A DNA stretch of 64,000 bases from positions 6,944,001 through 7,008,000 of the forward strand of contig NC_056408.1 in the NCBI RefSeq assembly GCF_905147365.1. The letters run 5' to 3'. Each line of letters opens with the position of its first letter. The stretch's first letter is position 1. The translations under genes and the position numbers were made by a program. This document shows, in pieces, positions 34,595 to 44,813 of this stretch. This DNA is from Aricia agestis. Lineage: Eukaryota; Arthropoda; Insecta; Lepidoptera; Lycaenidae. Under the pieces are notes generated by a model. It was not told where the DNA came from, ran no database searches, and worked only from the letters and a program-made list of their open reading frames with translations.

Positions 34595-35284
34595 ACTAAT
34601 ATAGCACTGTCAACCACACAAATAGGTTTAAATTTCATTTGAGAGAATTAAATTCCGTAAGAAAACAGCTGAAATCTCGGGTATTGAAATTTCGCGTTTC
34701 ACCAAGTAAAAAAGTGCTATTTTTGCAGCGAATAAATAGACGTTAGTACATATTATTGTGATGTAAGGGCTAAATATTTAACGTTAATTCATACACAAAA
34801 TAAATATATTACAGTACAGTAAATATACAAAACTTATAAGAATTGCAAAAAAATCACTGGTCGAATAATAAAGAACAGAAAAATAAAGAAATAAGATAGA
34901 AATTTGTATATACATAATACCAAAATTTCGCCACGAAATTTTTACGTTACAACACTTGAGTTCCGGCATCAAAAGGTCAATGTTTGAAATGCTAAGACGC
35001 TCTCAAATTAAGCATTTATTTTTACATCTTTCTAAAGCAGAAACGTATTTGAAAATTTAAACAAAATCATTATTATCAGCAAGATAAGAACGAGAAAAAC
35101 AATATTTTCTTATTCGAATTACATTATACCACGTGGCTCATATTCTTATTAGTCTTCCTAGAAATTCCTTTTATATATAAAAATATGTACCTGAGATAAT
35201 TATTATATTACAAGTTTTTTTTTATTACAACACGTCACTTCGTAACGGAAAGTTCTAATACCGGTAAAATAATAAATTTGAATA
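34595..35284. other. Nothing recognised
   Basis: AT-rich, short open frames only. Confidence 0.4.
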
Positions 35285-35475
35285 CTAGATGACGCCTGCA
35301 ACTCCGTTGCGCCAAAAATCGTTTATCGCGTGAGAACCATAAAATATCCGGGTTAAAAAGTATCCTATGTCCTTTCCCGGGACTCAAAGTATCTCCATAG
35401 CAAATTTCAGAGAAATCGGGTCAGCGGCTTGGACGTGAAGAGGTAACAGACAGACAGACTTTTAAGTATTAGTAT
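35285..35475 (-). mobile_element. LR-E copy 3
   Basis: Reversed: CTAGATGACGCCTGCAACTC, CCTTTCCCGGGACTCAAAG, AAGAGGTAACAGACAGACAG. Confidence 0.7.
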
Positions 35476-35577
35476 GGAAGTATGCATTTTGCATTAGTAT
35501 AGTATATTTATTACTTCATACTTTCGCAGGTTTGGCGGTACCCATAATACGCCTAACATTCCTGCATCGCACTATCG

Positions 35578-35674
35578 AAGTTTTCTGAGCGCGTCAATAT
35601 AATAATTATCATAGACATAATATATAGGTATATATTATGTCTATGATAATTATATTGACGCGCTCAGAAAACTT
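35578..35674. repeat. Long near-perfect palindrome, 6-nt loop
   Basis: Left arm 35578-35624 and right arm 35631-35674 are inverted copies that differ only by a 3-nt gap; loop TAGGTA. The arms contain CTGAGCGCGTCAATATAAT. Confidence 0.9.
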
Positions 35675-35676
35675 TG

Positions 35677-35723
35677 ATATATTTCAGCTGTCGTATATAA
35701 TAAATACGACAGCTGAAATATAT
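35677..35723. repeat. Perfect 20-bp palindrome, 7-nt loop
   Basis: Arms ATATATTTCAGCTGTCGTAT at 35677-35696 and its inverse at 35704-35723. It lies 2 bp from the preceding palindrome. Confidence 0.9.
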
Positions 35724-35752
35724 CACGTGCGCTCCGGCCTGACCGAGCATAA

Positions 35753-35908
35753 GGCTGCGTTTTCACTGAAGTGGAGCGGATCGGAGCTTAGCGGTGCCGA
35801 ATTGACCAATCACCATGCTCGAAATCTTCGCTGTCATTCCGCTGGAATAGCACGATTGGTCAATTCGGGCACCGCTAAGCTCCGCTCCGCTTCAGTGGAA
35901 ACGCAGCC
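35753..35908. mobile_element. MITE with TAA target, about 60-bp TIRs
   Basis: Left GGCTGCGTTTTCACTGAAG, right inverse CTTCAGTGGAAACGCAGCC, flanked by TAA at 35750-35752 and 35909-35911. The arms continue through GGAGCTTAGCGGTGCC and GAATTGACCAATC. It is 156 bp. The 3-bp TAA target suits PIF/Harbinger, by inference. Confidence 0.75.
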
Positions 35909-36285
35909 TAACACCTCGCTCGGTCGGAAGATCTTCCTTTGTGGCCACCACGCTTATCCCACACAGGATTCAAAGTAGCACCATCAGGCGATGTGGTATT
36001 TTAAAAAATAACTCCCCAGTTTTACAAAAAGGCGTAACATCACCAAAACTCATTTACATCGGCAAAACAAAAGCATTAAAGGCGCATTTAATGTTATTAA
36101 AGCAACACTATCCGGAGCGCGCTGCGGTAATTCTAACTACTTACAGAACAACGGAATTATTTTAAACGGGTTTTATCTTCCTCTTAAAATTGAAGAAACA
36201 AAAGTACGGTGACATGGATACGAGTTTTTTGTTTAAAAAATAACAAGTGCGCTCGAGAATTAAACCATTATTGGAATTAAGTATA

Positions 36286-36400
36286 CAGGATGTAATAAAA
36301 CAAAGTGATATAAATACTTTAGGGCAGGGGTCACCAATTAATTTCACTCGGGGTCCGTTTTAAAACATGAAATGACCTTCGCGGTCTACAAATTTTATAT
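36286..36400. mobile_element. MITE-F end joined to a hAT-like edge
   Basis: TACAGGATGTAATAAAACAAAG resembles the MITE-F terminus at 9672. From about 36326, CAGGGGTCACCAATTAATTT ... GCGGTCTACAAATTT resembles the edge of a hAT-type element. Both are fragments. Confidence 0.35.
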
Positions 36401-36404
36401 AAAA

Positions 36405-37022
36405 AAACTAGACGCTCCGCGCGGCTTCACCCGCGTAAGTTAGATATTTCACAGACAAATTAGTCCACAAAAAAAAAAGACTATGATCCTTTACGTGGTC
36501 TACTTCATATCTGTGTGTAAATAACAAAAAAAATCTAATTCGTGAGACAAGCCCTTTCAAATAATTTCCCCCGTTTTTTCCACATTTCCCTCTATTTCTT
36601 CGATTCTGTTAGGCGTAGTGTGATAAAATATAGCTTATAGCCTTTTTCAATAAATGGACTATCAAACACTGAAAGAATTTTTCAAATCAGGCCTAGTCTC
36701 TTAGTTCCTGAGATTAGCGGGTTTACTAAAGCCCTTTCAAATAATTTCCACCCGTTTTTTCAACATTTTCCTCTTTTTCTTCGCTCTTATTAGTTGTAGC
36801 GTAATAAAATATAACCTGTAGCCTTTCTCGATAAACGGACTATCTAACGCTGAAAGAATTTTTCAAATCAGACCAGTAATTCCTGAGATTAGCGCGTTCA
36901 AGACCTTTTCAAATAATTTTGCACGTTTTTCCACATTTTCCTCTATTTCTTCGCTCCTATTAGTCTTAGCGTGACAAAATATAGCCCATAGCCTTCCTCG
37001 ATAAATGGGCTATCTAATACTA
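36405..37022 (+). mobile_element. LR-L copy 1, with tandem triplication
   Basis: Begins ACTAGACGCTCCGCGCGGCT. A unit of about 175-180 bp starting near GCCCTTTCAAATAATTT occurs at 36551, 36731 and 36903; the third is cut by the SINE-B at about 37024. LR-L copy 2 (52075) has a single unit. Confidence 0.75.
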
Positions 37023-37023
37023 G

Positions 37024-37370
37024 CCACTAGCCATGCTTCGGCACGAATGGGCCGGCTCAACCGGAGAAATACTACGGGCTTACAGAAAACCTGTGTTTCG
37101 CCGAGTTGAGTGAGTTTACCGGAGGCTCAATCCCCTACCCTTTTCCCTTCCCTACCCTTTCCTATAAAAGGGAAGTGAAGGGAAAAGGTAGGGAAGGCCC
37201 TACCTTCCTCTATTCCCTTCCCTACCCTCCCCTATTACCCTATTCCCTCTTAAAAGGCCGGCAACGCACCTGCAGCTCTTCTGATTCTGCGAGTGTCCAT
37301 GGGCGACGGAAGTTGCTTTCCATCAGGTGACCCGTTTGCTCGTTTGCCCCCTTATTTCATTAAAAAAAAA
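37024..37370 (+). mobile_element. SINE-B copy 4
   Basis: Head CCATGCTTCGGCACGAATGG with a deletion of the GCGTGAAACAGCGCTTG region. The polypyrimidine part contains an inverted block (GAAGGGAAAAGGTAGGG). Normal tail and A-run. Confidence 0.75.
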
Positions 37371-38249
37371 TTAATTCTCGGTTCTCTTGTAAGCTAAGCC
37401 GCAGTTTCAAAACAATGCAGTAACGTGCACTTAAAACATATCTTTGTAAATTAGTTTGATTTTAAGGATACCACTACTCTTCTGTATCATATTTATACTG
37501 TGTAAGTAGTCTGTGATATTTATTTAACTGGCGCTTGTTAGTAAACATGGCGATAGTAAATACCTGATAAAGTTGTTACTAGTTTACGGTAGACTACTCG
37601 GTAAAACAAATACAGAATTCAATTTAACTGATTTCATGTGTCGTTTTACAGTGCCGGTTTTAGGTGAGATGTCTTCGGCGCCCAGGATGCTAGTAGTGTT
37701 AAAAAAGCCCCTGTTTATCCGGCGCCCTGGACGGTCGCCCAGCGTCACCTCCGAAGTTATTTACGAGTTTATACAGTGTTACATTAAAAAGAGTACCTAT
37801 TTATATAATAATAAACAGTGGGACATTTTAATAATAGACCGCCCAGACCTTCAAGTATCAAAACAATTCCGCATAACGTGATAGAGCACGTGTATTGTTG
37901 GTTTAAAAGGCATGGGTGGGTTATTATATTTGGCTGACTAGCCCTAATGAAATAAGTTATTTCTCTATTTTTATATCAAGTATATGTACTTGAGCTAAAA
38001 GTTCCACGCATAATATAATGAAATAATACAATAATATCTACTCAAATTAATGGAATGAAATTGATAAGTCAAATCAAATATCAAGAACTTTAATTGAACA
38101 TTCTTCCTTGGGAACCGTTCAAATTCCGTGTGTCCTAATTTAAAAATGATATTTCATAAAGTTTTTTCGAATCTATCGCTTCGTTTAAAACGGCGCCAGC
38201 AGTAAAAATGTCATGAACACATTGCATTTGAGCAGCGGAACAGAACAAG
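37371..38249. other. Nothing recognised
   Basis: A 102-codon open frame (37573-37881, +) with a GC-richer core (CGGCGCCCAGGATGCTAGT) has no recognisable domain or splice context. Confidence 0.35.
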
Positions 38250-38285
38250 AATGCCTCTTTGTTCGCGAAAGAACAAAGAGGCATT
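38250..38285. repeat. Perfect 15-bp hairpin, 6-nt loop
   Basis: AATGCCTCTTTGTTC, loop GCGAAA, then the exact inverse. Confidence 0.9.
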
Positions 38286-38389
38286 TATATGCACACTAAG
38301 TTATGTTGCAAGTAAATTTTCCGACAGCTCGTCCAAATTTAAATGAAAATGTGAAACCGTTTGCTATTATCTATATCAACTTATGTACT

Positions 38390-38740
38390 ATTATAAATGC
38401 GAAAGCCTGTCTGTTACCTCTTCACGCTGCTTAACCGATTATGCTGAAATTTCGCAGGGAGATATTTTGAGTCCATGGAAAAGATATACAGGGTGTAACA
38501 AAAATAATGATAATACTTTAGGGTGTGTACGTGTTCCTTGTAGAGAGTTCACTGTGAAAGTAGCAGCAGTACCAGCAAGTTTTCACTTTTGTATGGGAAA
38601 ACTCGTGACGCTCGGGCCCTTGCCCATACAAAGTATTATCACTTAATTTTGTTACAAACTGTAGAATACTTTTCATCCCGGAAAATGTACGGTTACCGCG
38701 CGATAAATGCATTTTGGTGCAACAGCGCTGCGGGCACTAA
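38390..38740 (+). mobile_element. LR-E copy 4, split by MITE-F
   Basis: Left TATTATAAATGCGAAAGCCT ... CATGGAAAAGATA, right GAATACTTTTCATCCCGGAA ... GCTGCGGGCAC. Joining across the insertion restores family order. Confidence 0.75.
38489..38661. mobile_element. MITE-F copy 2, nested, TA target
   Basis: Starts CAGGGTGTAACAAAAATAAT, ends with the inverse near AATTTTGTTACAAACTG. TA at 38487-38488 and 38662-38663. It is shorter than copy 1 because the central palindrome is partly deleted. Confidence 0.8.
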
Positions 38741-39125
38741 CTATTGACAATATAATTATGTGATCTAGTCATCAATTGACATTTTCCTTAATTTATCATT
38801 TCTGTCCCTAGAGAATTATAACAAAATTTATATAAACGTCTTTATTTACACAATTTTTAAATTATCGTAATAAATTGGCAAAATATATAGAAATATAGAA
38901 GTCAAAAATACCATTGACATCTTAAATAACGTCTTCTCTTCTTTCTGCGCTGCTATAATATTCAGAGACCACAGTAAACTTTAAAATATAAGGGGCATGT
39001 ACATAACCTAACCTAAACCTCTTTATTTTGTTGCACCCTCTTTAAAGGTATATGCATAAAAGTGATCGCACATTTATCAGCACTCACGCGCCGCATAATA
39101 GAATTCGTTGCATGAAATAATGATT

Positions 39126-39395
39126 GACGACCTTTGTGGCTGAGTGGTGAGCGCGTCGGTAGCTCAAGCCGGAGGTCGTGGGTTCGAATCCCGCCGACGG
39201 AACAAAGAGTTTTCAAAGTTCCCGGGTCTGGATGTGTATTAAATATGTGTATGATATAATAAAAATCTTAAATATATGTATAGTATAAAAGTATTAAATA
39301 TATTTCCGTTGTCTGGTACCTGTAACACAAGTCCTTTAGGTACTTAGCACGGGGCCAGACTGACGTGGTGTGAAGCGTCCATAGATATATTAAAA
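39126..39395 (+). mobile_element. SINE-D copy 3, tRNA-derived
   Basis: The head has A box GTGGCTGAGTGGTGAGCGCG and B box GGGTTCGAATCCCG. The body includes TCCCGGGTCTGGATGTGTAT and GTAACACAAGTCCTTTAGGT and ends GAAGCGTCCATAGATATATT. The best tRNA-like head of the three copies; still not a tRNA gene. Confidence 0.8.
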
Positions 39396-39411
39396 AATAT
39401 ATATATATGAA

Positions 39412-39505
39412 AGGTCGCACATTACTCCGCACAGTACGCGTCGCATTTCGTGTATTATGCGGCGCGTTCGTCGCGTACGGCGCTGAAAAATGTGCGCATG
39501 CGATC
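39412..39505. mobile_element. Small palindromic MITE flanking a SINE
   Basis: GGTCGCACATTACTCCGCAC is loosely inverted at the right as GGCGCTGAAAAATGTGCGC. A direct half copy (GATCGCACATTTATCAGCAC) lies at 39062-39105 on the other side of the SINE-D copy. Confidence 0.5.
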
Positions 39506-40600
39506 AGCTTAAGACGCTAAGGAGATGCCAAAATTTACGGTTTTTAGAGCCTTATTAACTCATAATTTGAAAGCTACAAAATTATATAAAAATACAGCAT
39601 TAATCTTCAATATACAATATTCCTTTCTCCGTTATTAATTTCCTATTTTTGTTTCTAATACTCATGATGATATCTAAGTAATACCAATTTATTCAAATTC
39701 AAGCGTACATTCAGAATCTCCCTAGTATTTACAAATTACGTTTATTTGAAACACACGTCAGTAGATCGATAATTTCATTACTTACATATTATTTGCCGTT
39801 TGAATTTTTTTTTGGTCAATTTTGAACTAATATAGTAAAAAAATAGGATTTTGGTGCGATCTCGGCTACGCGGCAAATGTATGGTCAAGGTCGTTTGCTC
39901 AGGGGATGGCTTTAAGTATGTCATATATTTGGCACTTAGGTATTCGTGTTTTAAAGTTTCCCAGGTAAACAGCAACCAGCAATAATTTTGCACTAAGTGA
40001 TCGTCTGCGTCTCTCACACTTATCACCTTACAAAGCGATGCCGTGGATTCCGCACCGGAACTGGCCTTTGTACAACGATATTAAGTGAAAAAATCTTGAT
40101 GCTTTTGAAAGTTGAGTCTCTGACCTAATTGTAATGTACATTGTACACTGTACAGTGTACAGGTTTGTTATAGTTTTGATTTCCTTGGTGAAAGTGAATA
40201 TTCTAGATTCACATAGTAAATTATCGCTTATTAGCGATCAAGATAGTATCAATATGATAATAATAATTAATTAGTGGTGAAAACTAATTCTCTTTAACTA
40301 ATATAAATATTTTTCCACAAATAACTTTACAATGTTTTATCTTAGTCTGGCACATTAAAAAAAACGATTGACAGACAACGACATCATAGAGAAAAATAAT
40401 ACACGCGAAGTCTACTACTGTTTATTAAAATTGCCATGAAATTATATTTTAACCTCATGTTTCTGTTGACTTGAAAAATTCTAAATGGAAAATATTAATA
40501 TTATGTCCTAGAAGCTCAATTCAAATTGTAAGGAATTGTCAATTTATCCTAAAGTGTACCTTTCTATGATACCTACCAGTAGATCGTTTAAAATATAAAA
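39506..40600. other. Nothing recognised apart from a short palindrome
   Basis: TGTACACTGTACAGTGTACA at 40142-40161 is a perfect 20-bp palindrome. No gene is supported. Confidence 0.45.
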
Positions 40601-40604
40601 TTAA

Positions 40605-41082
40605 GAGGAGTCCACACCGCCGTTTTTCCATACAAACGTTGTCCCCTGTTTCCTCACTGGATAATGCCGGTAGAGTTATAATTTTTTTCCTGAATATGTA
40701 TGGCCACTATTAGCATGTCCCTATGTTTTCTTTTTTTTTCATAATGTTATTATTAAAAAAGATAAGAACGTCCAAAAACCCAAAGAAATGGCAAGATTTT
40801 CCTCTGTGTTCAAATATCCAGAAAACAAAACTGACTAGAATATACAAAAAATAAAACATAGGAACACAGCTCAAGCCTTGTTTTAATTTTTAATGAAAAA
40901 AGTACTTAAATCGGTTTAGTTTTGGAGAAGGAATCAGCGGACAACGAATCGAAGATTTTCTGTTATTTTATTAGAACTTTTGTCGTGTTGTCTCTATCTG
41001 CGGTGGGAGACTTGAGATTGGTGAGACAGGAATACATTTTCGAATACCTATTTTCAATTTCTCTCGCCCCTGGTGTATCCTC
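40605..41082. mobile_element. Putative TTAA-target MITE, 478 bp
   Basis: TTAA at 40601-40604 and 41083-41086 brackets GAGGAGTCCACACCGCCG on the left and CCCCTGGTGTATCCTC on the right, which are imperfect inverted repeats (GAGGA.(T/A)CACC). TTAA suggests mobilisation by a piggyBac-type transposase, by inference. No coding capacity. Confidence 0.5.
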
Positions 41083-41087
41083 TTAAC

Positions 41088-41305
41088 TAGCTATTTGACC
41101 GAGCTTTGCTCGGTATTCGATAAAACACGAATAAAATAACATTTTCTAAAAATGATTCCTAGCTAGATCGATTTATCGCCCCCGAAATCTACTAAATTTA
41201 ACATACTAAATTTCATCAAAATCGTTGGAGCCGATTCCGAGATTCCAATTATATATTTATATATATACAAGAAATGCTCGCTTAAAGATATAAGATTAAT
41301 ATAAG
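41088..41305 (+). mobile_element. LR-M copy 3
   Basis: ACTAGCTATTTGACCGAGCT, TTTGCTCGGTATTCGATAAA, TTCATCAAAATCGTTGGAGC, a short AT tract, then ATGCTCGCTTAAAGATATAAG. It abuts the TTAA MITE. Confidence 0.65.
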
Positions 41306-41916
41306 CAAAGTTTTTGTATCGGTTTTAGAATTACGATACAGATGAATACGACACAGGAAAACTGATAGAGGTTTTGTTTAAATTAGACTTTGCAAGATGG
41401 ATTACCGGGGCCGAGTGGTCTTGCATCGTGCATGTTGGAATTTTATCTATGAAAATATAAAAAATTCTTAGCATATTCCTCGATACTTCATACATGCACT
41501 AGCTTTAAACAGAATAATCTTCGAAGGAGCTTCGTATTTGGAATCCAAAATTGAGTCGATATCAAAATGAGAGGATATATAGACGGAGTTGGCGCTCGAA
41601 CAGACTCAGAATATATATTATGTTGTTTCTGTAGAATGCACCAAATGTTAAAACTCACAAATCTTGACCTCAACGACTGCAGACGTGAAACGTACATACG
41701 TAAGAATGATCACGCACAATTCAATAGCGCTGCTGGTCTCATCCTGGTCGAGCGTCAATTTTGTCGAAAGCACCTATGTCGTTTTGTTAAATCTACACAC
41801 AAGATCTGTCGATAGTATGACTCATCTTCATTTAGTATATACGCTATCCCAGAAGCAGAATTTTATCTCACATTCAGAGCCGCGGTGCGGTCTTCTGAAA
41901 ATTTGGGAGATTATTA
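41306..41916. other. Nothing recognised
   Basis: Overlapping short frames (69-100 codons) at 41488-41966 have no recognisable domain; the longest runs into the SINE. Confidence 0.4.
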
Positions 41917-42261
41917 TACGTGGGAGAGCCATGCTTCGGCACGAATGGGCCGGCTCGACCGGATAAATACCACGTTCTCACAGAAAACCGGCGTGAAACA
42001 GCGCTTGCGCTGTGTTTCGCCGAGTGAGTGAGTTTACCGGAGGCCCAATCCCCTAACCCCTACCCTATTCCCTTCCCTACCCTCAACTATTTCCTTCCCT
42101 TCCCTTCCCTACCCTCCCCTATTACCCTATTCCCTCTTAAAAGGCCGGCATCGCACTTGCAGCTCTTCTGATGCTGCGAGTGTCCATGGGCGACGGAAGT
42201 TGCTTTCCATCAGGTGACCCGTTTGCTCGTTTGCCCCCTTATTTCATTAAAAAAAAAAAAA
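41917..42261 (+). mobile_element. SINE-B copy 5, near full length
   Basis: TACGTGGGAGAGCCATGCTT ... GCTCGTTTGCCCCCTTATTT and an A-run. The cleanest + copy of the family in the window. Confidence 0.85.
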
Positions 42262-42812
42262 CTTGTGTAGGTACAAGGTAGGTAAACATTTCGTTACTAT
42301 AGATAGTTTAAGAATATATAGTTTGTTAATATTGAATATAATATATTATGATGTTCTTTATGTTAATGTGGTACAAAAAGTGTAACTATAATACTGATTG
42401 ATGCTGGCATTTTAATATGCAGTTATATTTGAGCTTGCGGTGACTCTTTAGTATTTTCGAATACAAGAATGATAGAGTCTAAAAGCTCTAGTTTGTCCCC
42501 ATTCGCACAATCGCCTCAGTCAGTATATCTGACGAAATTGACATTTGAGTTTTGACTAAGTTTTTTGGCTAAGGCTGGCCGCATTGATTTCGTATTGATT
42601 TCCTAATGTGTGGTATTTCAATTTGGAATTCTGTGAGACTAGAGGTGGCTTACGGATATTTGCCGCGAGCGACCGCGACCGACATAAATTCATACAATTT
42701 ATGATATAGGCATAATATAGGTTTCACTTTACTATGCCACTAGCTTTTACGCCGCCGCTGGCGGCAGCGTGGGTCGCCACACAAATATCAGTAGAACATG
42801 ATACCTTAATAA
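42262..42812. other. Mostly unassigned
   Basis: A GC-rich block at 42660-42780 (GCGAGCGACCGCGACCGACA ... GCGGCAGCGTGGGTCGCC) looks like the ends of a decayed palindromic element. No gene. Confidence 0.35.
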
Positions 42813-43059
42813 TGTATGTCATAGAGTAGCATTTTATTTGAATTTTTATCGGTCTCGATGCCTAGTCTACACAAACCAAAAAAAACATTGGGAAAACTGG
42901 ACAAAACCTCCGTTCTTCGAATATTTATCGGTAGTGCTTTCTTTGTTCCTGTAGGTACGTGAAGGTTCTCCCGCCAAAATTCATCCCACTCACGTCAAGC
43001 AATAGGCACTGGTATAGTGTATGTCATAGAGTAGCATTTTATTTGAATTTTTATCGGTC
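42813..43059. repeat. 162-bp segment X between 42-bp direct repeats
   Basis: A 42-bp sequence starting TGTATGTCATAGAGTAGC occurs identically at 42813-42854 and 43018-43059. Between them lies segment X (42855-43016: TCGATGCCTAGTC ... GCACTGGTATA), which recurs at 46148-46309 with about 5 differences in 162 bp. This is either a very long target duplication or a repair-mediated duplication carrying filler DNA. Confidence 0.9.
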
Positions 43060-43557
43060 GCGGTTGCTCACGCGCTGTCTGGCACTCAAAACGTACATAC
43101 GGATTTCGTCCCGTTCCGAAAACGTGTGCGTAAGTATATTTTCTACTGATTCTACACATTCAGATTTTCGAAAACGACTTCGGAAATCGAATACGGAAAA
43201 CGTGTATAAGCCTGCCTATCTACCTAATCGTAAATCGCATCTACCTATCAATTTGTACCGGATTCCAAAAAAAATACAAGCCAAAATGAGTTCCAATAAA
43301 ACCAAAGTGCATATAGGGAAATTCTAGTGATTTAATTCACAGATAGGAATGCTCCGTCCGATCCCGAGCGAATTCGCCGAGTCACAGCGGTCGGAACAAC
43401 AATGCAAACTCCGAAGTTCCTAACTTTATCCCACCGTCCCGCAGGACGTCGTATGTGACCGAATAGCAGAGCAATTATGCAATGCTATTTATGCAACACC
43501 CAAAGCCCTCTACGCTTAGAACAGTATAAAGCCCTTTGATTGATGATAAAGATTGAT
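43060..43557. other. Nothing recognised
   Basis: GC-richer pieces at 43070-43170 and 43380-43460 without recognisable coding content. Confidence 0.35.
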
Positions 43558-43745
43558 TTCGTAATTCGTATCACTTTCCTCCTAAAATACTTTCTCTCCG
43601 TACAAACGAATTTAATATCAATGGGCGAATTGCACATAGACGGCCCCAAATTACGTAATAAAAAAATATATCAAGAATAAAATCAGCCAAACTAATTCAG
43701 CCATTTTCAAATTTTAGCGAGACTAACGAAATTGAAAATTCATTT
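43558..43745 (+). mobile_element. LR-J copy 3, carrying a micro-insertion
   Basis: CGTATCACTTTCCTCC, then after an insertion CAAGAATAAAATCAGCCAAA and TTTTAGCGAGACTAACG, in the order of the copy at 5447. Confidence 0.6.
43622..43667 (+). mobile_element. 46-bp LINE-end micro-insertion with 7-bp TSD
   Basis: TGGGCGAATTGCACATAGAC ... GTAATAAAAAAAT is flanked by ATATCAA at 43615-43621 and 43668-43674. CATAGACGGCCCCAA matches the terminus of the LINE at 34128-34150. An extreme 5' truncation, inserted in an LR-J repeat. Confidence 0.75.
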
Positions 43746-44380
43746 TAATCTGTCCAGGGAGATACTTTAAAAAGAAGAGATTTGTTTATTTTTTTGTTTG
43801 CATGAAACAAACTTCAACATTACAGAAATATAGTGGACGAGTCCACACAGGTTTCATTTACTTCATACATACGTGACTTCTAAGTTTAATATAATTTATT
43901 ATTTCAAATTCAAAATTTGAAGTAAGAATCAAAATATAGGAATAGTTTGTTATTACTAATAATAATCGATTACTTTATAAAACATCCCCTTATATTTTTT
44001 ACCGATTTGAATCGAAAGTCTTATGTGGCAGTTAAGTACTAGTGTTCGGTGATGATAATTATAACAAGAAGATATTTTTGTGTAAATATATTATACAAAA
44101 CCAAAGTCAATTTATTAAGCTCAGCGGCACCACAGTTCTACAAGATGTACACTTGAACAATTTTCTGCAGTAACATTTCACGACAAACTTTACTTGAAAC
44201 TAGCTACAGCAGAATTTGGATACGTATTACAAAGCTGTAAGAAATAGAACGAAAATTAATTACTAAGATATAAACATAAGTACTATATAATATGTTTGAA
44301 ATAATAATGAGGCTTATATTATAAATGTTCGTCAAAATACACTTTCGCCAAATCATCATTTTTCCTGGCTTGCGCCTATA
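43746..44380. other. Nothing recognised
   Basis: AT-rich, without open frames. Confidence 0.4.
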
Positions 44381-44418
44381 ATAGCGCTCTTAAAACTTGG
44401 CGGTTTTAAGAGTGCTAT
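44381..44418. repeat. Hairpin, 16-bp arms
   Basis: ATAGCGCTCTTAAAAC is inverted at 44403-44418 with one mismatch; loop TTGGCG. Confidence 0.8.
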
Positions 44419-44648
44419 AAGAAGTTTTGTGTTTTATTAAATTTGTGATGAATCTTCAATTATTTTATTAGATGAACGACTTTACGAGCAATAAAGATTA
44501 ACAGTTCCGGTGTAGCGCAGATTAGGCAGTAATCGCCGAGGAGACGGGACTGGTGGCTATTTCCCTTAATGTTTCATTTAAGATATAGTTTAACTTAGGA
44601 TTTGAGAACTGAGAATAAAGTATTGTATTTATTGTAACATCAGCTTTC

Positions 44649-44813
44649 AGATATTATTGATTCATAGGCAGGTGGCAAATTTACGTAATTTGGTCGAGGT
44701 ATGTCAAGACATTATTATTCGTAATGAATGGCAAGTGGCAGCTGAGCTTGACATTAACCGACCAAATTACGTAAGTCCGTCATCTGTCTATGAGTCAATT
44801 TATCTTATAGTAC
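44649..44813. mobile_element. MITE-G copy 3
   Basis: GATATTATTGATTCATAGGC at the left, CAATTTATCTTATAGTAC at the right. The interior has TTTACGTAATTTGGTCGAGG and its partial inverse. Confidence 0.65.

Noticed and set aside
37573..37881. 102-codon open frame on +
   Set aside because: Low-complexity AT-rich ends, no domain recognised and no splice or promoter signals; likely chance.
42959..43327. Open frames starting MKVLPPKFIPLTSSN (also at 46252-46494)
   Set aside because: The shared start is the duplicated segment X; the frames diverge at once after it, so it is a shared repeat and not a gene family.
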